In this document: positions 27,246 to 35,737 of the stretch, in pieces
How positions within the stretch are numbered: the first letter of the stretch is position 1
Layout of the letters: each line of letters starts with the position of its first letter
Assembly (NCBI GenBank): GCA_009922685.1
Contig: RFVA01000007.1
Location: 1-62,702 of the forward strand
Origin: Gammaproteobacteria bacterium
Lineage (GTDB): Bacteria; Pseudomonadota; Gammaproteobacteria; Methylococcales; Methylococcaceae
Reading direction: 5' to 3'
DNA: 62,702 nt
Made by a program: the position numbers and the translations under genes
The notes under the pieces: model-generated
Seen by the model: the letters and a program-made list of their open reading frames with translations, nothing else
Database searches by the model: none
What the model was told of the DNA's origin: nothing

Positions 27246-28222
27246 TACATCTCTCCGAAGTAATAGAACCCTCTCGCATTAGCGAGTTCCGGATCAGAAT
27301 TCATCAACACCTTGGATTTCGGAAACTCTTCGGAAACACACTCCTTGTAAACAGCAGCACCACCACCGGCGAGGATGACGATATCAACGCTTCCCATCTC
27401 ACGACGGATGGATTGTTGAAGAGCTTCCAGAGCTTGTCGACCGACAGTTGATGAAGCCGTTACAAGGTAAGGGGTTAATTCAATTTCAGTTCCAAAGAGA
27501 AATACCCGGTTTCGCCCTGTTCGTAATGCCTCTTCAAGTCGATCAATGTTAACGGTTCCATCATGGGATTCAGCAATCAGTCGTGATGTTTCATGAAGTA
27601 GAACCGACATCGCGTCGAGACTGGATCCTGATGCGGACTGTCTCAGTGCGCCGCCATCGATGATCACCCAATCGACTGAATAAAAACCGGGGTCTATCAC
27701 TAGCACCCGGCCTTCAGATAGGACATTGGCTTCGCTACCTTGCTGCCAATACATATCAAGATACGCACCAAGTGGTTGTGGAATAACGTCGACCTTGCTG
27801 ACCGTCACTTTTTTCCCTGGAATAAGCAGATGAGACCCGGTCAACGATGTTGCAAGATTCGTTCGGTTCCTGGCATCAATCCACTGCTTCACCGGCAAAC
27901 CTGTAACCAATCGATCGATCTTCTTCTCCCCGCACTCCAATAGGGCGCCGTAAAACAATGCACGGTAGGTTTTAGTCTCTGTGTAATTGCCGTGAAGCGA
28001 ACGTTGCCAGAGATCAAATCGACCATGCCCTAAGCCCACACGCCAGGGTTCATTTTCGACATGGATCTGCCTTCCCTGATCTGAGACCTGTATCCCATGC
28101 GGAAGCCGTTCTTCGGGTGCAGCACCCGAGGGAACGATCGTAGTAATAGGACCCTCCCCACTTCGGCCACGAGCAGTTTTGAGATTTGAGTAGCCGATAT
28201 CCAGTCCGAGGACATAAGTCAT
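27245..28222 (-). CDS. parM: ParM/StbA-like actin-type partition ATPase
   Basis: 325 residues. The actin-fold phosphate-1 motif is VLGLDIGYSNLKTA at the N-terminus, phosphate-2 VLVIDPGFYSVDWVII (about residues 172-187) and the adenosine motif VIILAGGGAAVYKE region (about 280-293). It polymerises to separate element or plasmid copies and suggests that the excised circle replicates or is actively partitioned. SXT/R391 ICEs carry a similar srpMR pair near oriT. Confidence 0.9.
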   Translation of the reverse strand: MTYVLGLDIGYSNLKTARGRSGEGPITTIVPSGAAPEERLPHGIQVSDQGRQIHVENEPWRVGLGHGRFDLWQRSLHGNYTETKTYRALFYGALLECGEKKIDRLVTGLPVKQWIDARNRTNLATSLTGSHLLIPGKKVTVSKVDVIPQPLGAYLDMYWQQGSEANVLSEGRVLVIDPGFYSVDWVIIDGGALRQSASGSSLDAMSVLLHETSRLIAESHDGTVNIDRLEEALRTGRNRVFLFGTEIELTPYLVTASSTVGRQALEALQQSIRREMGSVDIVILAGGGAAVYKECVSEEFPKSKVLMNSDPELANARGFYYFGEM

Positions 28223-28239
28223 GTTTGCCTCACATGTGT

Positions 28240-28366
28240 GTGATCACAGAAAACCAGCGGAAATTGGCATCCGCATGGAGGTTCACTACCGGTGCACTGG
28301 CGTAAACCTGACGCTTCGAATGAGCGTGATATCGGCATCAGGTTCACTAGGGATGCACTGGCGGTA
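28240..28366. repeat. Direct repeats and palindromes upstream of parM (candidate centromere)
   Basis: Two direct copies of GGTTCACTAnnGnTGCACTGGCG lie at 28280-28302 and 28341-28363, 61 bp apart, each preceded by a GGCATC motif. Between them is ACGCT/AGCGT (about 28312-28326). A perfect TGTGATCACA palindrome is at 28240-28249, 18 bp before parM. Such iterons directly upstream of parM are what a parC-type centromere/operator looks like; part of oriT is the alternative. Confidence 0.55.
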
Positions 28367-28399
28367 TGCGAGACAGATTAGGGTCAGATTCGAGACTGA

Positions 28400-28440
28400 T
28401 CTGTGGAAATGATGGCGAAAATCGCGATCATTCCCGCAGA
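28400..28440. promoter_or_regulatory. 41-bp dyad operator copy 2 (parM / mobI divergent region)
   Basis: Left arm TCTGTGGAAATGAT, right arm ATCATTCCCGCAGA: 12 of 14 positions are complementary between arms. The centre is GGCGAAAATCGCG. It lies 178 bp from parM and 317 bp from mobI. Same length and register as the copies at 969, 33887 and 50122. Confidence 0.8.
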
Positions 28441-28756
28441 TGTCAGTTCAGGGTCGTGGAAGACTGTAGCCCAGAGTTGAAAGGGACTTGAGAGCCAAAT
28501 GCATGGGGCGCGATTGGCCTTTGGTCCAACAAATAAGTTGGACCAAAAGATAGCCTTCCACGGTGGGGCGCAACTGCCTTCTGAGTCGCTTACAGCGAGC
28601 CGAGGTCGTAAACCAGAACCTGCTCAAACCCGCGTCATTATTGAGATTGCTCGAATTAGCGCCCTATTCAACACACCTGGGTCATGGCCAGAGAGCGTTC
28701 ATGGAAAGCGAGAAATCAAAGTCCATTCCAACTAAGTAGTAATTAAGGAAGACAAG
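28441..28756. other. Probable origin of transfer region upstream of mobI
   Basis: 316 bp without a convincing gene, between operator copy 2 and mobI. It holds a perfect 11-bp inverted repeat, TTTGGTCCAAC (28520-28530) and GTTGGACCAAA (28537-28547), separated by 6 nt. In SXT and IncA/C the oriT lies directly upstream of mobI, so this is the best oriT candidate in the window. The nic site cannot be located by eye. Confidence 0.5.
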
Positions 28757-29278
28757 ATGGACATTTCACAGAAAGAACACTCCTCGCCCACAGGACATCG
28801 AAACACCGATCCACTGGTTCAATGGCTATCTGAAGCATTTACTGATCTAGAAATTCTTGGTCAGGTAGTTGTCGATCACTATTGGTACTTGCTGCGCGAG
28901 GGGCGTAAAGGACGAAAATATCAGGACATGGGTGGAATCGGATTGAGGCTCCGACGCAGGACAAATGGCTCATTTAGCTTGGAGTGGTACCACATGGGGT
29001 ACCTCGGAAAAACAAAGAAGTCTGTTGAAGGTGCCTACATCCGCAAAGGGCGCTCACCCGGTTACTCAGTGGAGACTTTTTTGAGAAAGGAGCCCGAATG
29101 GCTTAAGGAGATTGTCAGAGAAGTTGAATCCGTCCTGATGGTCATCAGAGAGCGACAGGCAATCCTGATTCAATTGAGGTCAAAGTCTGCCTCCTATGTC
29201 AGAGCTTTAGAGGGGAACAAGACGTATGGCAGCGATCTCCTCAAAACATTTCGATCCCAGCTGGGGATACAGTCATGA
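28757..29278 (+). CDS. mobI: MobI-like accessory mobilisation protein
   Basis: 173 residues with AAGGAAGACAAG before ATG 28757. Basic central region (GRKGRKYQDMGGIGLRLRRR, then SFSLEWYHMGYLGK) as in MobI proteins of SXT and IncC, which bind near oriT and assist the MOBH relaxase. Its stop overlaps the traI start (ATGA). The identification rests on size, basic motifs and position. Confidence 0.65.
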   Translation: MDISQKEHSSPTGHRNTDPLVQWLSEAFTDLEILGQVVVDHYWYLLREGRKGRKYQDMGGIGLRLRRRTNGSFSLEWYHMGYLGKTKKSVEGAYIRKGRSPGYSVETFLRKEPEWLKEIVREVESVLMVIRERQAILIQLRSKSASYVRALEGNKTYGSDLLKTFRSQLGIQS

Positions 29279-30873
29279 GGGAGAAGTTTTATGAAGCATC
29301 TCCAGTCGATGACTTGATCTCAGGGGAGGCAGAACGGATCGCTCTCATTAAAGGGACACTCAGATTGGATGTGGGACACTTTGATGCCTACTTCATGCCC
29401 GTCCTGAATGCTTATGCATCATACGTTCACCTTCTACCTGCATCCGAACATCATCATCATGGATGGCCTGGCGGACTTTTCAGTCATGGGGTGGAAGTGG
29501 CGCTGGGTTCAGTCAGGGGATCCAGGAAATATCTCTACGGGCATCACGAAGTCCCACGTCTTAAAGACACGATTGAAGAGCGATGGCGGTTGGGGGTCAC
29601 GCTTGCTGGTCTCCTCCACGATGCAGGGAAGGCATTCGCAGGAATTGAGGTATCAAGTGATTCTGGATTGATGTGGAACCCTCATGTCAGTTCACTCACA
29701 GAGTGGCTGCTCACTCACAAGATCAAGAAATATAGGGTTAAGTGGCGCAAAGGCAGGGATGCGGAACACGACAGTGTGTGCAGCAGCATTCTGATTCGAA
29801 TGATTCCGCAATCCGTCATTAATCATCTGACGGAACATGGGGGTGAGATTTGGCACTCTATTACCCAGACAACAGCCCGCGAAAACAAGGATGAACGATT
29901 TGGTGCCCTAGTAAAGGCGGCAGATCAATGGAGTGTGTCCATGGACCTTCAGTTCATGGGTATCAATTCAGATGACTCAGGGGCACGGGAGAGACCTGAA
30001 AAGGTGATCCTTCGAACCATGCGCAAGTTGGTGAGCAACAGTGTTTGGCAATGGAATAGCCCAGGCTCACGTCTCTGGCATATCGATGGCGCTGTCTACA
30101 TCGTGTGGCGAGCTGCAGTTCAAGATTTGGTCAAAGGATTTCACGAAGATGCCATCACCGGTTTCGATTTCGATGCTGAGAACATGGCGGACCTATTGGT
30201 CGAACGAGGGATTGCTCAATCATGCCCGGATAAGGATGGAAAGCAGACGCGCTACTGGCGCATTCCACTCCCTGGAATTGAAAAGACCCCTTATCTACTT
30301 CGCCTTGAAGACGGAGTATCGATCTGTGATGAGTTGCCGACAGCAATTGATCAGGACACTCGGCCTCGTTTAGAGAATGCAAAGAAGCGGTCCTACGACA
30401 TCAATAATGAGGAACTCAAGGACCCAGTGACCGCGATAGTGGGTATTTCAGAAGGTTGTTTGCAGCTACTTGATCCTTTGATGCGTGGAAATGATCTACG
30501 ACTCATAAGGAAGACACCTGATGGACTTTTCATACGACATCGAGAATCTGCCAGACATCTTGGAATGGAGGCTTCGGTCTTCCTCGACATCATCGTAAAG
30601 GAGAGCATTCACCAATGTGATCCCCGTTATCCAATGAAACCAGTCCGCGAGATCAATGGAGATGTGGGTCTTTTGCTAACGCCCAATGCGAGCAAATGGT
30701 TGGAAAGTCACTTTGGCTTAATCGGCAACGTCTGTTCGCCTAACGTTACACGTGATGGCATGTCACTAAACACGATTATGAACGGGACACTATCTGGATC
30801 AGCCAGAGAGAAGGTTGCTGAACGGCTAGCTTCAAAAAAAACCAAGTCGTATGGGGTTTACGATGCGAAGTGA
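29275..30873 (+). CDS. traI: TraI, MOBH-family relaxase with HD motif
   Basis: 532 residues. The MOBH signature SEHHHHGWPGGLFSHGVEVAL spans about residues 57-77, followed by the HD motif LAGLLHDAGKAFAG (about 112-125). It should nick oriT and pilot the strand. SXT TraI is longer (about 700 residues), so the C-terminal part is reduced. The end overlaps traD by 11 nt. Confidence 0.93.
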   Translation: MREKFYEASPVDDLISGEAERIALIKGTLRLDVGHFDAYFMPVLNAYASYVHLLPASEHHHHGWPGGLFSHGVEVALGSVRGSRKYLYGHHEVPRLKDTIEERWRLGVTLAGLLHDAGKAFAGIEVSSDSGLMWNPHVSSLTEWLLTHKIKKYRVKWRKGRDAEHDSVCSSILIRMIPQSVINHLTEHGGEIWHSITQTTARENKDERFGALVKAADQWSVSMDLQFMGINSDDSGARERPEKVILRTMRKLVSNSVWQWNSPGSRLWHIDGAVYIVWRAAVQDLVKGFHEDAITGFDFDAENMADLLVERGIAQSCPDKDGKQTRYWRIPLPGIEKTPYLLRLEDGVSICDELPTAIDQDTRPRLENAKKRSYDINNEELKDPVTAIVGISEGCLQLLDPLMRGNDLRLIRKTPDGLFIRHRESARHLGMEASVFLDIIVKESIHQCDPRYPMKPVREINGDVGLLLTPNASKWLESHFGLIGNVCSPNVTRDGMSLNTIMNGTLSGSAREKVAERLASKKTKSYGVYDAK

Positions 30874-32668
30874 ACTCGACTACGAAATGCCATGGCGACC
30901 GAATTACGAAGCCATGATTATTGGGATATGGCTGTCATCAATCCCTTTGTGCTACGTGATCAACTGGAAATTCGGATTGCCACAGTCACTCACCGGCTGG
31001 ATGGCGGGTGCGGCCATGATCAACATTGCCCCCAAAATTCCAGCGGCGTGGAGGGTCTGGCATCGCATGCACAGACTAAAGGGCTTCGGCGTCCGTTTCC
31101 TTGCGCTCAACCAATTCCAAAAGATTATTCGAAGGGATCCATTTGGGCTTTGGATGGGCTGGGGCTTTAACTGGCAGCAACGTCACGCTCAGTTGTCTCA
31201 TGAGATTCTTAAGCGTGACCTCGAAATCATGCGAAAGCCGATTCGTGGTGTGTTTGGCGCAAGCTGGATTCATGGGCTTGAACCGAAGGAACAAGCCTTG
31301 TTCATGCCGACAGAGGAAACGGCTGGGCATACACTGATCGTCGGTACAACAGGTTCAGGTAAAACCCGTTGTTTTGATCTTCTGATCACGCAGGCCATAT
31401 TGCGTGATGAAGCAGTGATTATTCTGGATCCCAAAGGCGACAGGGATCTAAGGGAATCAGCGCGGCGCGCCTGTCAACTGGCTGGGAAGCAGGATCGATT
31501 CGTGTCGTTTCATCCAGCCGAACCTGAAGAAAGCGTAAGAATAGATCCACTGGCAAATTTCACCCGTGCTTCAGAACTTGCCAGTCGAATTGCCCAATTG
31601 ATTCCATCCGAGAGTGGGTCAGATCCATTCAAGGCGTTTGGCCAGAAATCCCTCGACAACATCATTCAGGGTCTTCTGATCGTCAATTCGACGCCAAGTC
31701 TTGCTCTCCTTCGTCGATATCTGGAGGGAGGCCCAGGAGGGCTTGTAACAAATTCTCTTACCCACTATTACCGCAAGTGCTATGGAGAGAAATGGGCATC
31801 ACGGATGCCTAGCATGAGAGTATCGGGCGATGATCCTGAAGCTCAGAAGCTGGTGAGGTTTTATCGTCAGACCGTCCAGGCTGAACACCCAAGTCAGGAC
31901 CTTGAGGGGCTCATCTCCATGTTCGAGCATGACCGGACCCATTTCGGAAAGATGGTGGCGAGTCTGCTTCCGATCATGAATATGCTGACCACAGGGAGTT
32001 TGGGTCAACTCCTGTCACCCGATGAATCCTTGCACACAACCGATACCCGCCCAGTTATGAATTCTGCTGAACTGATACGGGGGCGTTACGTGGCCTACAT
32101 TGGCCTCGACTCTCTTTCTGACAGCATGGTGGGAAGTGCGATTGGCTCTGTTCTGCTGGCCGATCTGGCATCAGTTGCAGGAAAACGATACAACTTTAAC
32201 GTTCAGAATCATCCGGTGAACGTCTTTGTGGATGAGGCAGCAGAGGTCATCAACGATCCTTGTATTCAGCTTTTGAATAAGGGGCGCGGAGCCATGATGC
32301 GCCTCTATATCGCCACGCAAACCTTCGCAGACTTTGTAGCTCGAACAGGATCTGAAGCCAAAGCAAGACAGATTCTGGCCAACGTGAACAACCTCATTGC
32401 CCTTCGGGTCCTGGACTCCGAAACCCAGAAGTACATCACCGACAACCTTCCTTTGACGCGTCTTCGCTACATCATGCGCACTCAAGGCGTTTCGACGCAT
32501 GCAGACAACCCCGCGATGTATTCTGGAAATCTTGGAGAGCGACTCATGGAAGAAGAAGGTGCGCTTTTCCCCCCACAACTTCTAGGGATGCTGCCCAATC
32601 TACATTTCATCGCAAAGTTGTCTGGTGGCCGGATCTGCAAGGGACGGATACCGATTCTGACCTCATGA
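30863..32668 (+). CDS. traD: TraD, type IV coupling protein ATPase
   Basis: 601 residues from ATG 30863 (GGGGTTTACG upstream); ATG 30851 is the alternative. Two N-terminal hydrophobic segments, Walker A IVGTTGSGKTRCFD (about residues 162-175), Walker B VNVFVDEAAEVIND (about 453-466) and the RLYIATQTFADF motif. It delivers the relaxosome to the secretion channel. Overlaps the DUF4400 gene by 4 nt. Confidence 0.95.
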   Translation: MRSELDYEMPWRPNYEAMIIGIWLSSIPLCYVINWKFGLPQSLTGWMAGAAMINIAPKIPAAWRVWHRMHRLKGFGVRFLALNQFQKIIRRDPFGLWMGWGFNWQQRHAQLSHEILKRDLEIMRKPIRGVFGASWIHGLEPKEQALFMPTEETAGHTLIVGTTGSGKTRCFDLLITQAILRDEAVIILDPKGDRDLRESARRACQLAGKQDRFVSFHPAEPEESVRIDPLANFTRASELASRIAQLIPSESGSDPFKAFGQKSLDNIIQGLLIVNSTPSLALLRRYLEGGPGGLVTNSLTHYYRKCYGEKWASRMPSMRVSGDDPEAQKLVRFYRQTVQAEHPSQDLEGLISMFEHDRTHFGKMVASLLPIMNMLTTGSLGQLLSPDESLHTTDTRPVMNSAELIRGRYVAYIGLDSLSDSMVGSAIGSVLLADLASVAGKRYNFNVQNHPVNVFVDEAAEVINDPCIQLLNKGRGAMMRLYIATQTFADFVARTGSEAKARQILANVNNLIALRVLDSETQKYITDNLPLTRLRYIMRTQGVSTHADNPAMYSGNLGERLMEEEGALFPPQLLGMLPNLHFIAKLSGGRICKGRIPILTS

Positions 32669-33255
32669 AACCCAATGTCACCGTTCAGATCTTCAGTTCG
32701 TTGTTGATGGGTTTGATTGTCCTGGCGATGGTTTTTGAACCCTGGAACCGAATGGTGGATCAATTGGACACTCGCTTGAGACGTACCTTTTTCGGACTTG
32801 AGAAGTCAATTTCGATAGAGCATGAGGTCATGAAGACCATGAGCTTCAATTTGGACGATGTTGGGTTTTCCTCCGTGTCTTCGAAGGAGTTAATGAACCG
32901 CATGCCTGATCTTCAGGAATTAGTGTTTGAAATAAGTGAAAGACTCGCAGCTAGAATTAATCGAACACTCTGCAGAATCAGCTCCGTTCTCGCACTATTT
33001 CCGGTTGTCATATTGATGCTCGCGACACCGCTGATGGATGGAATCCTTGGTAGGCGTATCAAACAAGTAAGATTCGACTATCCAAGCCCTCTTTTGCACC
33101 GTTGTGCAATCTTTCTACTTTCTGCGCTCCTGGCAATCTTTACCCTACTAATCATCACTCCGATACCTTTTGCGCCACAGGAAACCATTTTGATGTCACT
33201 TTTATCTGGGCTTGTGTTGAAGCAGTATTTACTGCATCTTCCAAAGCGTCTCTAA
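32665..33255 (+). CDS. DUF4400 membrane protein of the traID operon
   Basis: 196 residues with about four hydrophobic segments (IFSSLLMGLIVLAMVFEP; ISSVLALFPVVILMLATPLM; FLLSALLAIFTLLIITPI; a short last one). The internal DGILGRRIKQVRFDYPSPL loop is typical of the DUF4400 proteins encoded directly after traD in SXT and IncA/C elements. Needed for transfer in relatives; biochemical role unknown. Confidence 0.8.
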   Translation: MKPNVTVQIFSSLLMGLIVLAMVFEPWNRMVDQLDTRLRRTFFGLEKSISIEHEVMKTMSFNLDDVGFSSVSSKELMNRMPDLQELVFEISERLAARINRTLCRISSVLALFPVVILMLATPLMDGILGRRIKQVRFDYPSPLLHRCAIFLLSALLAIFTLLIITPIPFAPQETILMSLLSGLVLKQYLLHLPKRL

Positions 33256-33295
33256 ATCGCTTTAAAAGTAATCCACAATTTCTGGGGACAACCTT

Positions 33296-33397
33296 GTGGA
33301 GTTGCCTGTTCCCGATGAGGATGAGTGGGGCTTCCATTGGATTGAGCAAAATCTGGACACCCTAATTGTTCGGAAGTTGATCAGTACGAATAAATAA
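33296..33397 (+). CDS. Possible 33-residue small ORF or gene remnant
   Basis: GTG start at 33296, ending at 33397. The acidic, protein-like product starts VELPVPDEDEWGF and ends LIVRKLISTNK; the frame is open back to about 33272 (STISGDNL...). It stops exactly where the hairpin at 33397 begins. No ribosome site was seen. It could be the tail of a decayed gene. Low confidence. Confidence 0.2.
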   Translation: MELPVPDEDEWGFHWIEQNLDTLIVRKLISTNK

Positions 33398-33417
33398 GCC
33401 CGGTCATTTGCCGGGCT
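33397..33417. terminator. Hairpin between the traID operon and hns
   Basis: AGCCCGG-tcatttg-CCGGGCT, a 7-bp perfect stem in the gap between convergent operons. No long T-run follows on either strand, so it may be a weak or bidirectional terminator. Confidence 0.5.
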
Positions 33418-33449
33418 ATGCACAGTGGGGAGTCGTCAGGATTTCTGTA

Positions 33450-33782
33450 TTAGATCAGGAAATCTTCGATCCTTTTACCTGCATCAACTAAGGCCTTAAG
33501 CCAGCGGGGTTTGACACCTCTTCCGGTCCAAGTTTCAGAGGAATTATTTGGGTTCTTGTATTTCGGGGCCACCTTCTGGCCTTTACGACTGGATATCCTT
33601 CCCCGGGTCTTTTCCCCCTGAATTGTGACCGTCACGCCAATAGATGCAGCCAATTCATGGATCTGCCCGATGACAGCCTTACGTTCAGAGATTTTCCTGG
33701 CATCCAGTGCCTTTTGTGCGTCAGAAATCATTTTCGACAATTCATCCAGTGTGAGCTGGGCGAGATCCTGCATCATTTCCAA
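33450..33782 (-). CDS. H-NS family nucleoid-associated silencer
   Basis: 110 residues. The N-terminal coiled region (LAQLTLDELSKMISDAQKAL) mediates oligomerisation. The C-terminal DNA-binding motif KYKNPNNSSETWTGRGVKPR has the TWTGRG core of H-NS. Element-borne H-NS proteins reduce fitness cost or modulate conjugation. It is divergent from the traL operon, with operator copy 3 between them. Confidence 0.92.
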   Translation of the reverse strand: MEMMQDLAQLTLDELSKMISDAQKALDARKISERKAVIGQIHELAASIGVTVTIQGEKTRGRISSRKGQKVAPKYKNPNNSSETWTGRGVKPRWLKALVDAGKRIEDFLI

Positions 33783-33886
33783 TACCTCGTTTTAGGATAG
33801 ATAAGCTCATTCCAGTGAGCTTCTTAGCAGTATAAAGAAATAACCCAGAAGAATCATTTAGTTAGAAATACGTAATTCAATTGCGG

Positions 33887-33927
33887 TTTGTTGAAATGAT
33901 TGCAAAAAATCGAATCATTCCCGCAGA
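33887..33927. promoter_or_regulatory. 41-bp dyad operator copy 3 (hns / traL divergent region)
   Basis: Left arm TTTGTTGAAATGAT, right arm ATCATTCCCGCAGA, with an A-rich centre. It lies 105 bp from the hns start and 52 bp from the traL GTG. Its right arm is identical to that of copy 2. Confidence 0.78.
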
Positions 33928-33978
33928 ACCATCGCAATGGAATCCCCACAATGTCCTCACGTTTCAAGGAGGACCATT

Positions 33979-34260
33979 GTGGAACCCATCATCATTCCCA
34001 AATACATCGACGATCCCATCACGCTCCTGATCTGGAGCGCCGATGAGTTCGTTCCATTCGCGGCCGTGCTCCTGATCGGGATGCTGATCGGTCAGCTATC
34101 GATTGCATTAGTTCTCTCGGCACTGGTCATCAAGGCCTATCGCCGATTCCGGGATAACCGGCCGGATGGCTTTCCCCTGCACGCCGCCTATTGGGTGGGT
34201 CTGCTGCCTTCCTCAGCCATATCGATGCCGAACCCTTATATCCGTAGGTTCCTCCCATGA
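33979..34260 (+). CDS. traL: TraL, type IV secretion system inner-membrane protein
   Basis: 93 residues from GTG 33979, chosen because AAGGAGGACCATT precedes it directly; the upstream ATG 33937 lies closer to the operator and lacks a ribosome site. Residues EPIIIPKYIDDPITLLIWSA and two hydrophobic stretches match TraL. First gene of the large tra operon; overlaps traE (ATGA). Confidence 0.9.
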   Translation: MEPIIIPKYIDDPITLLIWSADEFVPFAAVLLIGMLIGQLSIALVLSALVIKAYRRFRDNRPDGFPLHAAYWVGLLPSSAISMPNPYIRRFLP

Positions 34261-34871
34261 ACCTCAAGGACTTTGTTTCCTCATGGGAAGGCGTTCGGAG
34301 TGAAAACCGGCTCCATCGCTATGTGGTGTCAGGCCTTCTCATCACCAATGTTCTAACCGGCATTGCCGTTCTTCGGACCGATCGTGCCGTGATCCTGATT
34401 CCTCCAGCCTTGAATGGCGAAGTGGAGATGACACGTCGAGAGGCCTCAACGAACCTCAAGGAATCCTGGGGACTTTATCTTGCAGAACTGATGGGAAACA
34501 TCACGCCTTCGAATGCGGAGTTCATCGAACGCACGCTTGGGCCCCTCATTGCCCCTGGTATTTACCGCGAAGTCACCGATGCCCTTTCGGAGCAGATTCA
34601 GGATCTCAAAGCCGATCGGATCTCCGTGAGTTTCAGACCCCATCAGGTCTTTTACGAGAAGGAGACCGACAAGATCTTCGTTTCTGGTGATCACGTCAGT
34701 CAGGGACCGAACAGCCATCCCGATATCCGGGGCCGCACCTACGAATTCCAAATCCTCTTCAAGGATTACCGGCCCCTCCTCGATCACATCGAGGTGTATG
34801 CCGGAGAGCCCCACACGCTCGAACACCAGAAGTTCGAGAGCAAGCATGTAACTAACCCGAGTGCGCCATGA
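34257..34871 (+). CDS. traE: TraE, VirB8-like type IV secretion component
   Basis: 204 residues with one N-terminal membrane helix (YVVSGLLITNVLTGIAVLRT) and a periplasmic domain containing GNITPSNAEFIERTLGPLIAPGIYREV, typical of TraE. Overlaps traL and traK by 4 nt each, a translationally coupled series. Confidence 0.92.
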   Translation: MNLKDFVSSWEGVRSENRLHRYVVSGLLITNVLTGIAVLRTDRAVILIPPALNGEVEMTRREASTNLKESWGLYLAELMGNITPSNAEFIERTLGPLIAPGIYREVTDALSEQIQDLKADRISVSFRPHQVFYEKETDKIFVSGDHVSQGPNSHPDIRGRTYEFQILFKDYRPLLDHIEVYAGEPHTLEHQKFESKHVTNPSAP

Positions 34872-35737
34872 AGAAATCTCTCATTGCCCTGAGCCTGATG
34901 ACCGTATCGCCCACGCTGTTTGCTTCAGGCGAACAGGTCTCTGTTGTTGAAACCCCGGCGGTTCCTGCGAATCTCCTCAAGGAGCAGGAAGGGACAAAGC
35001 TGGAGACGATTACGGTACAGCCCGGCAATAACGCCATCATTCCGATTGCCGTGGGTCATCTGAATCGATTAGTGCTCCCCTTCCAGGAACCACAAATTCG
35101 GACGGTAAATCCGGCGACGACACAGCTCGAAGGTCATGTCCTCTATGTGGCTCCGAGTGATGAGAACCCGGTCACGCTCTATGTGACGCCCACAGGATCG
35201 GAAGACTTCGCACTGTCCCTGACGCTGGCTCCCAAGAAAATCCCGCCAAGGGAGATTCACCTGACCTTGTCACCTGAGGCCCAAAAGAAGCTCCATGGTC
35301 ATCATTCGGCACCCGTGTTCGTAGGCCATGGCGGAGGATCCTCGACCTCACAGGAACCCCGGGGACAGGATTACGTCAGCGAACTGAAGTATCTCTTCCG
35401 AAGCGTGGCCCTAGGAACCTCACCCCAAGGCTACAACCTTCGTTCACCTGAAGCCGGTGAATCGACGCCCTGCAAGCAGAAAGGTCTCAGGTTCAAAACG
35501 GGGCAGGTTCTGGAAGGTCGGGATCTTCTCATGGTCGTGGGAGTCGCTCAGAACCCGGGTCGCAATCCGATCGTGTTTGAAGAAGGCAACTGCTCCAACA
35601 CGCAGGTTGCGGCTGTTGCCGCCTGGCCGAATGTCCGAATAGAACCCGGTCGATCAGCAGAAGTCTATGTGGCCCTTCGTCGAAACGGTGAAGTGGCCTC
35701 GACAAAACGTCCTTCCCTGATTGGGGCTCAGCCATGA
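34868..35737 (+). CDS. traK: TraK, VirB9-like secretin-type core complex protein
   Basis: 289 residues with signal peptide (MKKSLIALSLMTVSPTLFASG). Two beta-rich domains are separated by a Gly/Ser/His linker (GHHSAPVFVGHGGGSSTSQE, about residues 143-162). TraK forms the outer-membrane ring with TraV and TraB. Overlaps traB by 4 nt. Confidence 0.9.
   Translation: MKKSLIALSLMTVSPTLFASGEQVSVVETPAVPANLLKEQEGTKLETITVQPGNNAIIPIAVGHLNRLVLPFQEPQIRTVNPATTQLEGHVLYVAPSDENPVTLYVTPTGSEDFALSLTLAPKKIPPREIHLTLSPEAQKKLHGHHSAPVFVGHGGGSSTSQEPRGQDYVSELKYLFRSVALGTSPQGYNLRSPEAGESTPCKQKGLRFKTGQVLEGRDLLMVVGVAQNPGRNPIVFEEGNCSNTQVAAVAAWPNVRIEPGRSAEVYVALRRNGEVASTKRPSLIGAQP

Noticed and set aside
28280-28363. CRISPR array
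   Set aside because: Only two repeat copies, no cas genes, and the position beside parM and mobI fits iterons.
28499-28735. 78-residue plus-strand frame before mobI
   Set aside because: It runs through the perfect inverted repeat of the oriT candidate, lacks a ribosome site and has no recognisable motif.
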